Assembly (NCBI RefSeq): GCF_014650775.1
Contig: NZ_BMVP01000024.1
Coordinates: 1-58,021 of the forward strand
Length of the DNA stretch: 58,021 bases
Direction of reading: 5' to 3'
Source of the DNA: Streptomyces cirratus
GTDB taxonomy: Bacteria > Actinomycetota > Actinomycetes > Streptomycetales > Streptomycetaceae
This document shows, one piece after another, positions 26,149-34,389 of this stretch. A program made the position numbers and the translations under genes. The notes under the pieces are model-generated. The model made no database searches, was not told the DNA's origin, and saw only the letters and a program-made list of their open reading frames with translations. Positions within the stretch are counted from its first letter, which is position 1. Every line of letters starts with the position of its first letter.

Positions 26149-26194
26149 GCAGCCCTTGGCTGCTGCCGTAGGTTGCGGCAGAGCCAAGGGCTGC
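26149..26194 (-). terminator. Strong hairpin terminator after the lectin-like remnant
   Basis: GCAGCCCTTGGCT (26149-26161) pairs perfectly with AGCCAAGGGCTGC (26182-26194), and CTGCCG pairs with CGGCAG beyond a single bulged base. It lies just beyond the minus-strand stop at 26218. Confidence 0.75.
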
Positions 26195-26217
26195 ACACGG
26201 GGCGAAGTCGGGGTGGT

Positions 26218-26575
26218 CAGGTGCCGATGGTGGTGGCGTAGGCGAGGTATCCGATGCTGTCGTAGACGGCGACGGCAGGGACGGAGACGGCGTTGCTGGT
26301 GTCGGGTACCTGGGCGAAGCCGGACCAGGTGCCCCCGCTCCAGGCGCTCTTGTAGGTGTTGCGTCAGGTGGCGCCGTTCATGCCCTGGACTGCGCAGACC
26401 GGGTCTTCGTTGAAGTGGTGGCCTTGGGCGAGGGCGGGGCCGCGGCGGTGGTGCCGCCGAGACTGACCCCGCCTGTCCAGGAACCGGCGGGCTCCGTGAT
26501 GACCTGCGCGCTGCCGTTCAGCGCGGTGACGGCCACGCGGGTGTTGCTTCCCCCACTTCCGCCTCGAGGCCTGAC
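26218..26575 (-). pseudogene. Secreted lectin/propeller-type protein, C-terminal remnant
   Basis: Sense starts in one frame (VAVTALNGSAQVITEPAGSW, TGGVSLGGTT), shifts near 26440 (GHHFNEDPVCAVQGMNGAT), passes an in-frame stop, and goes on RNTYKSAWSGGTWSGFAQVP and AVYDSIGYLAYATTIGT-stop. Repeats with SW/GGT/F suggest a beta-propeller or lectin domain. The N-terminus is lost at a breakpoint next to a ligase fragment. Confidence 0.6.
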
Positions 26576-26582
26576 AGTGCAT

Positions 26583-26809
26583 CACAGAAGTTTGACGGCT
26601 ACCGCGCACTCCTGTTCACCGCGACTGGCGCCGGCGAGCGGCTGCTGGTGCAGACCCGGCGCGGAACGCTGATCCAGGACCGCTTCCCCGACCTCGTCGC
26701 CGCCGGGCAACTGCCGGACGGCCTGGTCCTCGACGGTGAACTGGTCGTCTGGGACACCGCAGCGAGCCGGCTCTCGTTCGGGTACTTGGCGCTCGCGCAC
26801 GGTAGGTAG
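26583..26809 (+). pseudogene. ATP-dependent DNA ligase adenylation-domain fragment
   Basis: The fragment starts at QKFDGYRALLF, which includes the catalytic Lys motif KxDGxR, and continues LLVQTRRGTLIQDRFPDLVA and LPDGLVLDGELVVWD before a stop in LALAHGR. The upstream residues and two thirds of the domain are missing. It resembles the longer ligase pseudogene at 52996, which has lost the Lys. Confidence 0.75.
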
Positions 26810-26880
26810 CTCCCGTGCGCGGTAGTTGGCCAGCAGGATGACGCCTCGCAGCGATTCTCGTCGTTGATCACCGCGTGAAC

Positions 26881-27162
26881 ACGATGAAGCGCGCATGCGC
26901 GACCCTTCTCCTCGCCGGGGCAGCTGTCTCCCTGGCCACCCCCGCCATGGCGGACACGGGCCCGTTGGGCCTGCCGGGTGGCGTCTCGATGGCGTCGCTG
27001 GACGCCCGGACCCCCTTGCCCAACCGGACCTGGACCACCAACACCAGGAACCAGAGCTTCTCCGCGCAGCAGAACGGCCTGCTCAACCTCGCCAACAGCG
27101 GCAACGTCTGCGTCGGCCTGCTCGGGCTCCTGGCGCCCTCCACCCCCTGCACCAACAGCTGA
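26881..27162 (+). CDS. Small secreted protein
   Basis: The 93-aa precursor has a classical signal peptide (MKRACATLLLAGAAVSLATP, cleavage after AMA at about 25). The mature part reads LGLPGGVSMASLDARTP, RNQSFSAQQNGLLNLANSGN and ends with two Cys (NVCVGLL...TPCTNS) that may form a disulfide. It is too unlike chaplins or rodlins to be called one, although size and Asn/Gln content are similar. A strong terminator follows, so it is monocistronic. A GTG two codons earlier is an alternative start. Confidence 0.75.
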   Translation, partial: TMKRACATLLLAGAAVSLATPAMADTGPLGLPGGVSMASLDARTPLPNRTWTTNTRNQSFSAQQNGLLNLANSGNVCVGLLGLLAPSTPCTNS

Positions 27163-27180
27163 GTACTCGCCCCTGCGTGT

Positions 27181-27208
27181 GCCCTCTCCCCTCTCGCGGG
27201 GCGAGGGC
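27181..27208 (+). terminator. Intrinsic terminator of the small secreted-protein gene
   Basis: GCCCTCTCCCC (27181-27191) and GGGGCGAGGGC (27198-27208) pair over 11 bases with one mismatch around a 6-base loop, 19 bp after the stop. The stretch to 27522 holds no recognised gene. Confidence 0.8.
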
Positions 27209-27522
27209 TCGGCGTGTTTCTGCCCGTCACAGTTGCCCTGCGGGACGGACGGGCAGCAGGGGCACGCCCAGGAAGAGCGACCCTGCCGACGTCGAGTTGA
27301 GCATCGCAGCCGTCCGGGCACCCTGACCGGCGCGCACCGTGACAGACTTGTGACTGAGCGCTGCGGTTGGTCCTTGAGTGCGGTGCTTGGCCTGCTGGGC
27401 GTGCTGGTGGGCCCGCAGGTTGGCGTGGCCATGCGTCCACCTGCGGTGTTTGCGTTGTGGTCGGGGTGCTGCGTGGGATCCCCGGAAAAGGGTGACGTGT
27501 TCTGTCAGTTCTGGCATGAAGG

Positions 27523-28512
27523 ATGGATGACATGAACAACGAAGACATCACTACCCGGAACACTCAGGACGCCGTGCAGGCCAGCCCAGCGGGTCTGCTT
27601 GCGGGGCAGGTTGCGCTCGTGGCGGGTGCTACCCGCGGGGCGGGCCGGGCTCAGGCTGTGGAGCTGGGTCGGGCCGGGGCGACCGTGTATGTCACCGGCC
27701 GTACCACCCGGGCCCGGGTTAGCGAGGTTGGCCGGACAACCGAGACCATCGAGGAGACCGCCGAACTCGTCACCGCAGCGGGCGGCGCCGGGATCGCAGT
27801 TCCCACCGACCATCTCGACGAAGTCCAGGTGCGCGCCCTCGTCGAGCGGATCGACCGGGAGTACGGGCGGCTCGACATTCTCGTCAACGACCTGTGGGGC
27901 GGCGAGCACCTTCTGGCCACCTCGGTGTTCGGGAAGAAGAGCTGGGAGACACCGCTCGCTGACGGTCTGCGGATCCTGGAGCTCGGCGCGCGCTCGCACG
28001 TGATCACGGCGGCGCTGCTGCTTCCGCTGCTGATCCGCTCCGACGCGCCGCTGCATGTGGAGGTAACCGACGGCACCGCGCACTCCAACCGCCGCTACCG
28101 GGAGAACATCTACTACGACCTGGCGAAGAACGCCCCGATCCGCCTCGCGTTCGGGCTGGGGCAGGAGCTGGCGGAGTACGGCGGCACGGCGGTCGCGGTC
28201 TCGCCGGGCTTCCTGCGCTCGGAGCAGATGCTTTCCCACTTCGGTGTGAGTGAGGAGAACTGGCGTGACGCGATCGCCCAGGAGCCGGCGTTCGCGATCG
28301 CGGAGTCCCCGCGCTACTTGGCCCGTACGGTCGCGGCGCTGGCCGCCGACCCGGACCGCGCGAGGCGGTGGAACGGCAAGTCCACCTCCAGCGGGGAACT
28401 CGCCAGGGTGTACGGGGTGACGGACGTGGACGGCAGCCAGCCGGACGCCTGGACCTACTTCGAGGACGTCATCTACGGCGGCAAGGAAGGCTCCCCCGAA
28501 GACTACCGCTGA
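27523..28512 (+). CDS. Short-chain dehydrogenase/reductase
   Basis: This 329-aa protein has the Rossmann motif GATRGAGRA (35-43), NDLWGG in place of the usual NNAG, and an IYYDLAKNA segment that supplies the catalytic Tyr and Lys (YxxxK), with an upstream Thr/Ser in DGTAHSN. The N-terminal 25 residues are an extension, so ATG at 27532 is possible. It stands alone and converges on the WYL remnant with 10 bp overlap. The substrate is unknown. The long C-terminal tail (AWTYFEDVIYGGKEGS) is typical of one uncharacterised subgroup. Confidence 0.9.
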   Translation: MDDMNNEDITTRNTQDAVQASPAGLLAGQVALVAGATRGAGRAQAVELGRAGATVYVTGRTTRARVSEVGRTTETIEETAELVTAAGGAGIAVPTDHLDEVQVRALVERIDREYGRLDILVNDLWGGEHLLATSVFGKKSWETPLADGLRILELGARSHVITAALLLPLLIRSDAPLHVEVTDGTAHSNRRYRENIYYDLAKNAPIRLAFGLGQELAEYGGTAVAVSPGFLRSEQMLSHFGVSEENWRDAIAQEPAFAIAESPRYLARTVAALAADPDRARRWNGKSTSSGELARVYGVTDVDGSQPDAWTYFEDVIYGGKEGSPEDYR

Positions 28513-28745
28513 GCCTCGGCTTCCTCAGGTTCCCTCTCCTGAGGGTCGGCCTGGTAGAGGGCGGCCAGGGCTGCTGCGCGCTCACGGAAGCGGGCGCGCA
28601 GGCAAGCCGGGCCCAGCACCTCGGCGTCCGCGCCGAGCCGGGCCAGCTGGTCGAAGGCGACCTCCTCGGACTCCGTCGGCAGGTCGAGGGTGACCTGGCC
28701 GGCGGCGTCCGGGGCGCTCGCGGACGCGAGCGCGTCCACCACGGC
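28503..28745 (-). pseudogene. WYL-domain regulator C-terminal remnant
   Basis: The minus strand reads GQVTLDLPTESEEVAFDQLA, RLGADAEVLGPACLRARFRE, RAAALAALYQ. This is the terminal segment of YafY-type WYL transcription factors. The HTH and the WYL core are gone, and upstream sequence toward 28900 has no consistent frame. Its stop overlaps the end of the dehydrogenase. Confidence 0.7.
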
Positions 28746-28914
28746 AGCCCCGTCCACGACTGCGGGCAGCCGCCGTAGGCTGCAACGTGTCCTCGACGCT
28801 TTCGCCGCCCTGATCGACCGAGACGCAGACACGGAAACATCGACATCAGCGCAGCAGCACGACGCCATTGCCCGGATGAAGCGTGGCGGTCCGGCCAGAT
28901 CGACGTCCAGCCAG

Positions 28915-28935
28915 ACGCAACTTCTTCGCATTAAG
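28915..28935. promoter_or_regulatory. Operator-like site 1 of the TetR group
   Basis: ACGCAA-CTTC-TTCGCATTAAG lies 8 bp before the TetR start. It matches sites at 29566 and 31285 in both half-sites, so it probably mediates autorepression by covering the ribosome site. Confidence 0.65.
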
Positions 28936-28943
28936 CTGGGTGC

Positions 28944-29522
28944 ATGAGTTCCCGAGCGACCACACGCCCCGGCGGGCGCAGCGCCCGCGTCCAGCAGTCC
29001 GTGCACCAGGCCGTCCGAGATCTCGAGGCGGAACTGGGGCGGGACGCGCTCACCGTGCCACTGATCGCCGCCCGCGCGGGAGTCACGCCGTCCACCGTCT
29101 ACCGGCGCTGGGGGGACCTGCGGGAACTGCTGTCCGACGTGGCCGTCGAGCGGCTGCGCCCCGACGCCCCGCCGGCGGACCACGGCAGCCTGCGGGCGGA
29201 CCTGGAGGCGTGGGCGGTGCAGTTCGCCGAGGAGATGTCCTCGACGGCGGGCCGCACGTACATCCGTGACGCCCTGCTGGGCGACCCCGAGCAGGGCAAC
29301 GCGGCTCGCTGCTCCGACTACGCCGCCGAGCAGTTGAAGGCCCTTGGGGTGCGCGCGGCCGGGCGCGGGGAGGCCGTGCCTGACGTGGAGACCCTGCTGG
29401 ACGTCGTCGTCGCCCCTCTGATGTATCGGATCCTGTTCCGCCCCTCGGACCTGTCTGTGGCCTACACCGATCACCTGGTGGGGGTGGCGCTCGGTCGCAG
29501 CGCGCCCCTCTCGCCCCGCTAA
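28944..29522 (+). CDS. TetR family regulator of the amidase/MBL cluster
   Basis: This 192-aa protein has a TetR HTH near 38-57 (LIAARAGVTPSTVYRRWGDL) and a TetR-C ligand domain (VETLLDVVVAPLMYRILFRP). It stands directly upstream of the MFS remnant, MBL hydrolase and amidase pair. Copies of one imperfect palindrome lie before its own start, before the MFS start and before the amidase small subunit. It is thus the likely local repressor, and the inducer is probably a substrate of the cluster. That role is inferred from site sharing. Confidence 0.9.
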   Translation: MSSRATTRPGGRSARVQQSVHQAVRDLEAELGRDALTVPLIAARAGVTPSTVYRRWGDLRELLSDVAVERLRPDAPPADHGSLRADLEAWAVQFAEEMSSTAGRTYIRDALLGDPEQGNAARCSDYAAEQLKALGVRAAGRGEAVPDVETLLDVVVAPLMYRILFRPSDLSVAYTDHLVGVALGRSAPLSPR

Positions 29523-29565
29523 AAGCTAAATATTTGCGTTGTAGAGTGACGTGGGCCTAGAGTGC

Positions 29566-29590
29566 TTAACGCAAAGCATTCGCCTTAAGG
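29566..29590. promoter_or_regulatory. Operator-like site 2, before the MFS gene
   Basis: CTTAACGCAAAGCATTCGCC continuing to TTAAG is an imperfect palindrome (CTTAA-n-GC ... GC-n-TTAAG) 15 bp before the MFS start. A further half-site TTTGCGTT occurs at 29535-29542. Confidence 0.7.
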
Positions 29591-29605
29591 TTCGGAGGTG
29601 CCTCC

Positions 29606-30260
29606 ATGACCAGCGTCACCGCCCGGCCCTCCCGTCCCCGCTGCCTGCCCGTGCTGAGCCACCGCGGCGCGTTCCCGCTGCACGCCTCGGCCCTGATCGC
29701 CCTGCTGGCCGCCTCCAGCGCACCGACCCCGCTCCGCGCTCTGCCAGGCAGCCTGGCACTTCTCGGCCATGCCGCTCACCGTCGTGTTCAGCGCCTCCGC
29801 GCTCGCCCTGTTGACCGCGGGGAGGCTCTCGGACCACCTGGACCGTCGCCCGGTACTCGCCTGGGCGCTGCTGACCGAGGTCCGCGATGGCCCTCTTCGC
29901 CATCGCCCAGGGGGTGCCGTCGCTGATCGTCGCCCGGGTCCTGCAGGGCCTGGCCACCGGCGTGGCCACCAGCGCCGCCCTGCTCGACTTCGAGGACCCC
30001 GAGCGCCCGGGCCGGGCGACGGCCGCCAACGGCATCACCCCCGTGGCCGGCATGGCGCTCGCCGCGCCCGGCATCGTCGCCGCCTCACGCTGACGGCCGC
30101 AGCGGCCTGGCCGGCTATGCAGCCCGCCCGCTGCCCGCCCGCACCGTGAGCCTCGCCGGAACCGCGCTCCTGATCCCGGGATCCCTACTGACCCTGCGGC
30201 CTCGTCCGCGCCGTGCGCCGGCCCCGCGCCGCCTGACCCGGCCCGACCTTTCCAACCCCG
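29606..30260 (+). pseudogene. MFS efflux transporter, frameshifted
   Basis: Coding sense wanders through three frames. These are a start with FPLHASALIALLAASSAPTP, then MPLTVVFSASALALLTAGRL with SDHLDRRPV (the MFS loop 2-3 motif), and MALFAIAQGVPSLIVARVLQ with GLATGVATSAALLDF. A late frame ends in SLAGTALLIPGSLLTLRPRP. It covers the first half of a DHA1-type drug exporter, about six helices; the second half is missing. It cannot work as a pump. Confidence 0.75.
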
Positions 30261-30287
30261 CCCGCCCCACCCGAAAGGGCCCACCCG

Positions 30288-31220
30288 ATGCGCATCACCA
30301 CACCCCGTCAGGCCACCCCCCTCACCACCCCCGGATGGAGCCTCGGCGACATCGCCGTACGCCGCGTCGACGAGATCGAACTGCCGCGGGAGACCGGACC
30401 CTGGTTGCTGCCGGACGCCACCAAGGAGGTGCTGGACCAGGCGCCATGGCTGCGCCCCGACTTCGCCGACGCCGACGTCCCGCGGCTGGCGAGCCACAGC
30501 TTCGCGGTGGAGGCCGGCGGCCTGCGGATCGTCGTGGACACCGGCATCGGCAACGCCAAAAGGCGCGCCAACCCGGCCTGGAACGGTCTCGACACCGACT
30601 TCCTGGAGCGCCTGGCGGCGGCCGGCTTCCCGCCCGAATCCGTGGACCTGGTGATCACCACGCACCTGCACACCGACCACGTCGGCTGGAACACCCGCCT
30701 CGCCGGTGCGGACTGGGTCCCCACCTTCCCCAACGCCCACTACCTCACCAGCCGCACCGAATGGGACCACTGGGCCGCCACCGACCTGGACGAGGCGCGC
30801 AGTCAGATGTTCCGCGACTCCGTCCACCCCGTCCGCGACGCCGGGCAGTACGACCTCGTGGACGTGCCCGAGCAGGGGCACGAGGTGGCGCCCGGCGTCT
30901 TCCTGGTCCCGGCCCCGGGCCACACCCCGGGACAGGTCGCCGTGGAACTGCGCGGTGGCGACCGCCGGGCGCTGATCACCGGCGACAGCATCCACCACCC
31001 CGTGCAGCTGTCCCACCCCCACGTGCACAGCTGCGTCGACACCGACCCGGCCCAAGCGATCCGTACCCGTGCCCGGCTGCTCGACGCCCTGGCGGACACC
31101 GACGCGCTGCTGCTGGGTACCCACTTCCCGCAGCCCACCGCCGGCGCCGTCCGCCGGGAGAACGGCCGCTACCGGCTGCTCGCCGAGCACGGCCGCGAGA
31201 TCCCGGCCACCGCGGCCTGA
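30288..31220 (+). CDS. MBL-fold metallo-hydrolase
   Basis: This 310-aa protein has the metallo-beta-lactamase zinc motif HLHTDH (126-131), VDTGIGN at 84-90, PGHTPGQV (second metal His) and ITGDSIHHPVQ with the bridging Asp. Overall it resembles AHL-lactonase- or SMR-type hydrolases rather than beta-lactamases, and there is no signal peptide. It lies between the MFS remnant and the amidase pair in a TetR-controlled cluster, so it may open a lactone, lactam or cyclic amide upstream of the amidase step. The substrate is inferred only. Confidence 0.9.
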   Translation: MRITTPRQATPLTTPGWSLGDIAVRRVDEIELPRETGPWLLPDATKEVLDQAPWLRPDFADADVPRLASHSFAVEAGGLRIVVDTGIGNAKRRANPAWNGLDTDFLERLAAAGFPPESVDLVITTHLHTDHVGWNTRLAGADWVPTFPNAHYLTSRTEWDHWAATDLDEARSQMFRDSVHPVRDAGQYDLVDVPEQGHEVAPGVFLVPAPGHTPGQVAVELRGGDRRALITGDSIHHPVQLSHPHVHSCVDTDPAQAIRTRARLLDALADTDALLLGTHFPQPTAGAVRRENGRYRLLAEHGREIPATAA

Positions 31221-31284
31221 GCACGCGGCCGAGGCGGCCCGCCGCCCCGCGCGGCCCCCGAGCAGCTGCGGCGCCCCCCAACTA

Positions 31285-31309
31285 CCTAAAGCAAAGCATT
31301 GGCCTTTAC
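31285..31309. promoter_or_regulatory. Operator-like site 3, before the amidase pair
   Basis: CTAAAGCAAAGCATTGGCCT plus TTA matches 19 of 23 positions of site 2. It is about 50 bp before the GTG of the small subunit. Confidence 0.7.
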
Positions 31310-31358
31310 GGCCTCGATTACTCCACCCCTCCCACCTCGACCGAGAAGGAGAACATCC

Positions 31359-31568
31359 GTGTCCACCGTCGAACTCACACCGCCGGAGGCGGCCCGGTTG
31401 GCCGCCCGCGCCGGACTTGTACTGCCTGCCGAACGCCACGCCGCGGTCGCCGCGGTCGCCAACCACATCCACGGCGTCGTCGCGGTCCTGCGCGAGCTGG
31501 ACTTCGCGGACGTCCCGCCTGCCGCCGCCTACCGCGCCGGACAGGAGCCGCACGATGCAGCCGTATGA
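31359..31568 (+). CDS. AtzG-like (DUF4089) small amidase partner
   Basis: The 69-aa helical protein reads TPPEAARLAARAGLVLPAER and VANHIHGVVAVLRELDF, then PAAAYRAG. This matches the AtzG/DUF4089 family, small partners that stabilise the AtzE amidase much as GatC does for GatA. A GAAGGAG before the GTG start supports the choice. Its stop overlaps the start of the amidase frame by 14 bases, so the two are translationally coupled and should form a complex. Confidence 0.85.
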   Translation: MSTVELTPPEAARLAARAGLVLPAERHAAVAAVANHIHGVVAVLRELDFADVPPAAAYRAGQEPHDAAV

Positions 31569-32947
31569 GCTGCCTCTCGCCGCCGCTGCAGACGCGATCC
31601 GCGCCCGGCGACTGTCCCCCGTCGAACTGGTCGACTCCGTCCTCGATCGCATCGAGAAAGTCGAACCGCACCTCGGCGCCTACGTCACGGTCACCGCGGA
31701 GCAGGCACGCCGGGCGGCGAGCGAGGCCGAACACGAAGCGGCGCACGGCCGTTACCGGGGACCGCTGCACGGCATCCCCATGGGACTCAAGGACCTGATC
31801 GACGTCGCCGGGATGGCCACCACGGCCAGCTCCCGGGTGCGCGCCGACCATCGCGCGACGACGGACAGCACGGTCGCCGCACGTCTGAGCGAGGCCGGCG
31901 CGGTCCTGATCGGCAAGACCCACACCCACGAGTTCGCGTTCGGCCTGACGACCCCGCAGACCCGCAACGCCTGGGACCGCGGCAGGGTCGCCGGTGGTTC
32001 CAGCGGCGGCTCCGCGGTCGCCGTCGCATCGGGCACCGCGACTTTCGCCCTGGGCACCGACACCGGCGGGTCGATCCGGGTGCCCGCCGCACTCAACGGG
32101 GTCGTCGGCCTCAAACCGACCTACGGTCTCGTGCCCCGCCACGGTGTCATCTCCCTGTCCTGGTCGTTGGACCACGTCGGCCCGATCGCCCGCACCGTCG
32201 AGGACGCCGCCCTGGTCCTGACCGCACTGGCCGGACACGATCCGCGCGACCCCGCCTCGCTGTCCGTGCCCGCCACGGACTACCGGCCCGGTGCCGGCAC
32301 GGACCTGACGGGGCTGCGCATCGGCCTGCCGCGCACCTACTACTTCGACCACGTCCACCCGCGGGTGGAGGCCGCCGTCCGGCACGCCATCGGGCAGCTG
32401 GAAGCCCTGGGCGCACGGCTCGTCGAGGTCGACATCCCGATGACCCGCTACATCCAGGCCACCCAGTGGGGCCTGATGGTGCCGGAGGCCGGGGCCTACC
32501 ACGAGGGCAACCTGCGCACGGTCCCCGAGCAGTACCAAGAGGACGTCCGCATCCTCCTGGAGGCAAGCGAGTTGATGAGTGCCGGGGACTACGTGCGCGC
32601 GCAACGCGCCCGCACGCTCATGCGCGCCGAGTGGGCCCGGCTGCTGGATCAGGTCGATGTGATCGCCGCCCCGAGCGTCCCGATGCCCGCGGTCGGTGCC
32701 GACGAGGCGACGGTCACCTGGCCCGACGGCGCCGTCGAGGGCGTCTCCGACGCCTACGTGCGCCTCTGCGCCCCCGCCAACATCACCGGAGTGCCCGCCC
32801 TGACCGTTCCGGTCGGCCACGACTCGGCCGGCATGCCGATCGGCATGCAGCTGCTCGGCCGTCCCCCTCGGCGAGCTCACGCTCCTGCGGGTCGGCCACG
32901 CCTACGAGCAGACGCAGCCGGCTCGGGGAATCGCCACAGCGGCCTGA
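31555..32947 (+). pseudogene. AtzE-like amidase with a late frameshift
   Basis: The amidase signature enzyme has the full Ser-cisSer-Lys triad: Lys79 in MGLKDLIDVAG, Ser149 in GGSSGG and Ser173 in TGGSIRVPAALNG. At a run of five C (about 32863-32868) the frame leaves MQLLGRP. The sense of the true end (LGELTLLRVGHAYEQTQPAR, then stop at 32947) lies one base out of step, costing about 28 residues. It could be a genuine disabling change or a sequencing error, so the active site may still work. It pairs with the AtzG-like protein. Confidence 0.8.
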
Positions 32948-33356
32948 GCGAGCGCCCCGGGCGGCGGGTTCTCGCCGGTTCTGCCATCCGGGGTGGGGGA
33001 GTACCGGCCAAGGGTTCGGCTGCTGCCGGGTCTGACCAGCGGGCGTCGAGGACCGGCAGGCCCACGCGTTGGTCTGAAGCCGCTACGAGCGCAGCACCGA
33101 GCCCGCAGGGGTCAGCAGCGGGCACCTGGCCGAGGTCCTCTCACAGACGGATCTCGCCCCAATCGTCCACAACGCCGAAGGGGGCGAGGGTTCGACGGCG
33201 ATGACAGGTGCCCTCTGGCCCTGCGCGAGCTCCGCAGCCGCAGCAGCGCGCCACCCAGGACGAACCGTAAGGGGCGGCAGGTTCGCGTTGTCGGCGTGGT
33301 CGAAGGCCTTGGGGGAGAGAAAGGCAGCCTTCCGCAAGGGCTGCCCCCGACGATTC
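32948..33356. other. Gap without recognised gene
   Basis: It lies between the convergent amidase and DinB genes. Some open frames occur, but none has a start, ribosome site and recognisable family. It presumably holds terminators. Confidence 0.4.
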
Positions 33357-33911
33357 TCAGGGCTGAGATGCCGGGCGGCTCCCGGGAAAGCCGCTGCGCT
33401 GACCCTCGTCCTGGTTTTCCAGGTGGCGGCTCATGTCGAGCAGGTGATGGCGCAGCTCGTGCACGGTGTGTACGGCGACCCAGCGAAGAGAGCGTTCCTT
33501 GGGCTCGGGGTAGGTGTATACCAAGGTGCGCTCCCAATCGGCGGGAGACAGCCGGTCGAGGACGTCGCCGAAGAGCAGGGCCGCGTCTTGGAGCTGGCGC
33601 GCGACGTCGGCCGGATTTTGCCGCGCGTAGCCGTCGTGGTCGACCCGCTCGTCACGCCCCATGGACTCCGCGACCGGCGTGTCACGGCGCCGTGCGGCCA
33701 GCACGCGCTCCCTTTGGACGAGCAGCACGTCACGCATGTGACAGGCGTACTCGAGAGGTGACCACACCTGTGGCGAGGGACGCTGTCGCAGCGCCGACGG
33801 TGCTGCTCGCAACAGGCCCGCGCATTCGCTCGCGTGGCCCTTGGCGAGCATCGAGGCACGGGGGGCCAGGGCGAGGTCGTACTCGAAACCGCATTCCGCG
33901 CAAGCCGTCAT
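33357..33911 (-). CDS. DinB-like (mycothiol-transferase-type) protein
   Basis: This 184-aa protein begins with CAECGFEYD, then runs as a four-helix DinB bundle: VWSPLEYACHMRDVLLVQRE (first metal His), ADWERTLVYTYPEPKERSL and VAVHTVHELRHHLLDMSRHL (HxxxH metal pair). Such proteins bind a divalent metal and act as thiol (mycothiol or bacillithiol) transferases in detoxification. The N-terminal CxxC is typical of a Streptomyces subgroup. It has no operon partner. Confidence 0.88.
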   Translation of the reverse strand: MTACAECGFEYDLALAPRASMLAKGHASECAGLLRAAPSALRQRPSPQVWSPLEYACHMRDVLLVQRERVLAARRRDTPVAESMGRDERVDHDGYARQNPADVARQLQDAALLFGDVLDRLSPADWERTLVYTYPEPKERSLRWVAVHTVHELRHHLLDMSRHLENQDEGQRSGFPGSRPASQP

Positions 33912-34389
33912 GTACTCACGCTAGCAACCGCCCACAGCGTGTAGTCGAGCCGCTTTCCGCGTCGTCTGCGGCGATGTGGTCGCCCGCGTTGATGTCGCCC
34001 CTGCCTTGGTGTACTCCGGCAACGACCCCGCCGTGAGGCTGCCCCTCGTTGACACGGCACGGCATGCGGCCGGGAGCGGCTGCGCCTCGCATTCGCCGAG
34101 GACCCGGGGATGCACCGTCGGCCGGGACGTCCCTGCCTGGTCCAGGTGCCCGTGGACGCACCGGCCCCGGTGGTGGCCGCCGAAGCGATGAGCACCGCCC
34201 CGTCGACCTGCTGCCTGCCCTGGTGCCCGGGCAGCGCCGCGCGGCGGATGACGCGTTCAAGCGGCAGGCTCGGCATCCGGCCGCTGAACCGAGGCAACAT
34301 CGCCGCCCGCGTCGTGACCACCCGCAACCTTCCATGGACGTGATCCATGCGGGAGCATCCTGGTGACGGTGGACGGGGGGTGGCGGACC
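33912..34389. other. Upstream region of the STAND ATPase; no gene supported
   Basis: Several overlapping open frames on both strands reflect G+C only. Nothing recognisable was found. Confidence 0.35.

Noticed and set aside
26881..27162. Chaplin or rodlin
   Set aside because: Signal peptide and size fit, but chaplin Cys spacing and Gly/Asn-rich pattern are missing and rodlin-specific motifs are not seen.
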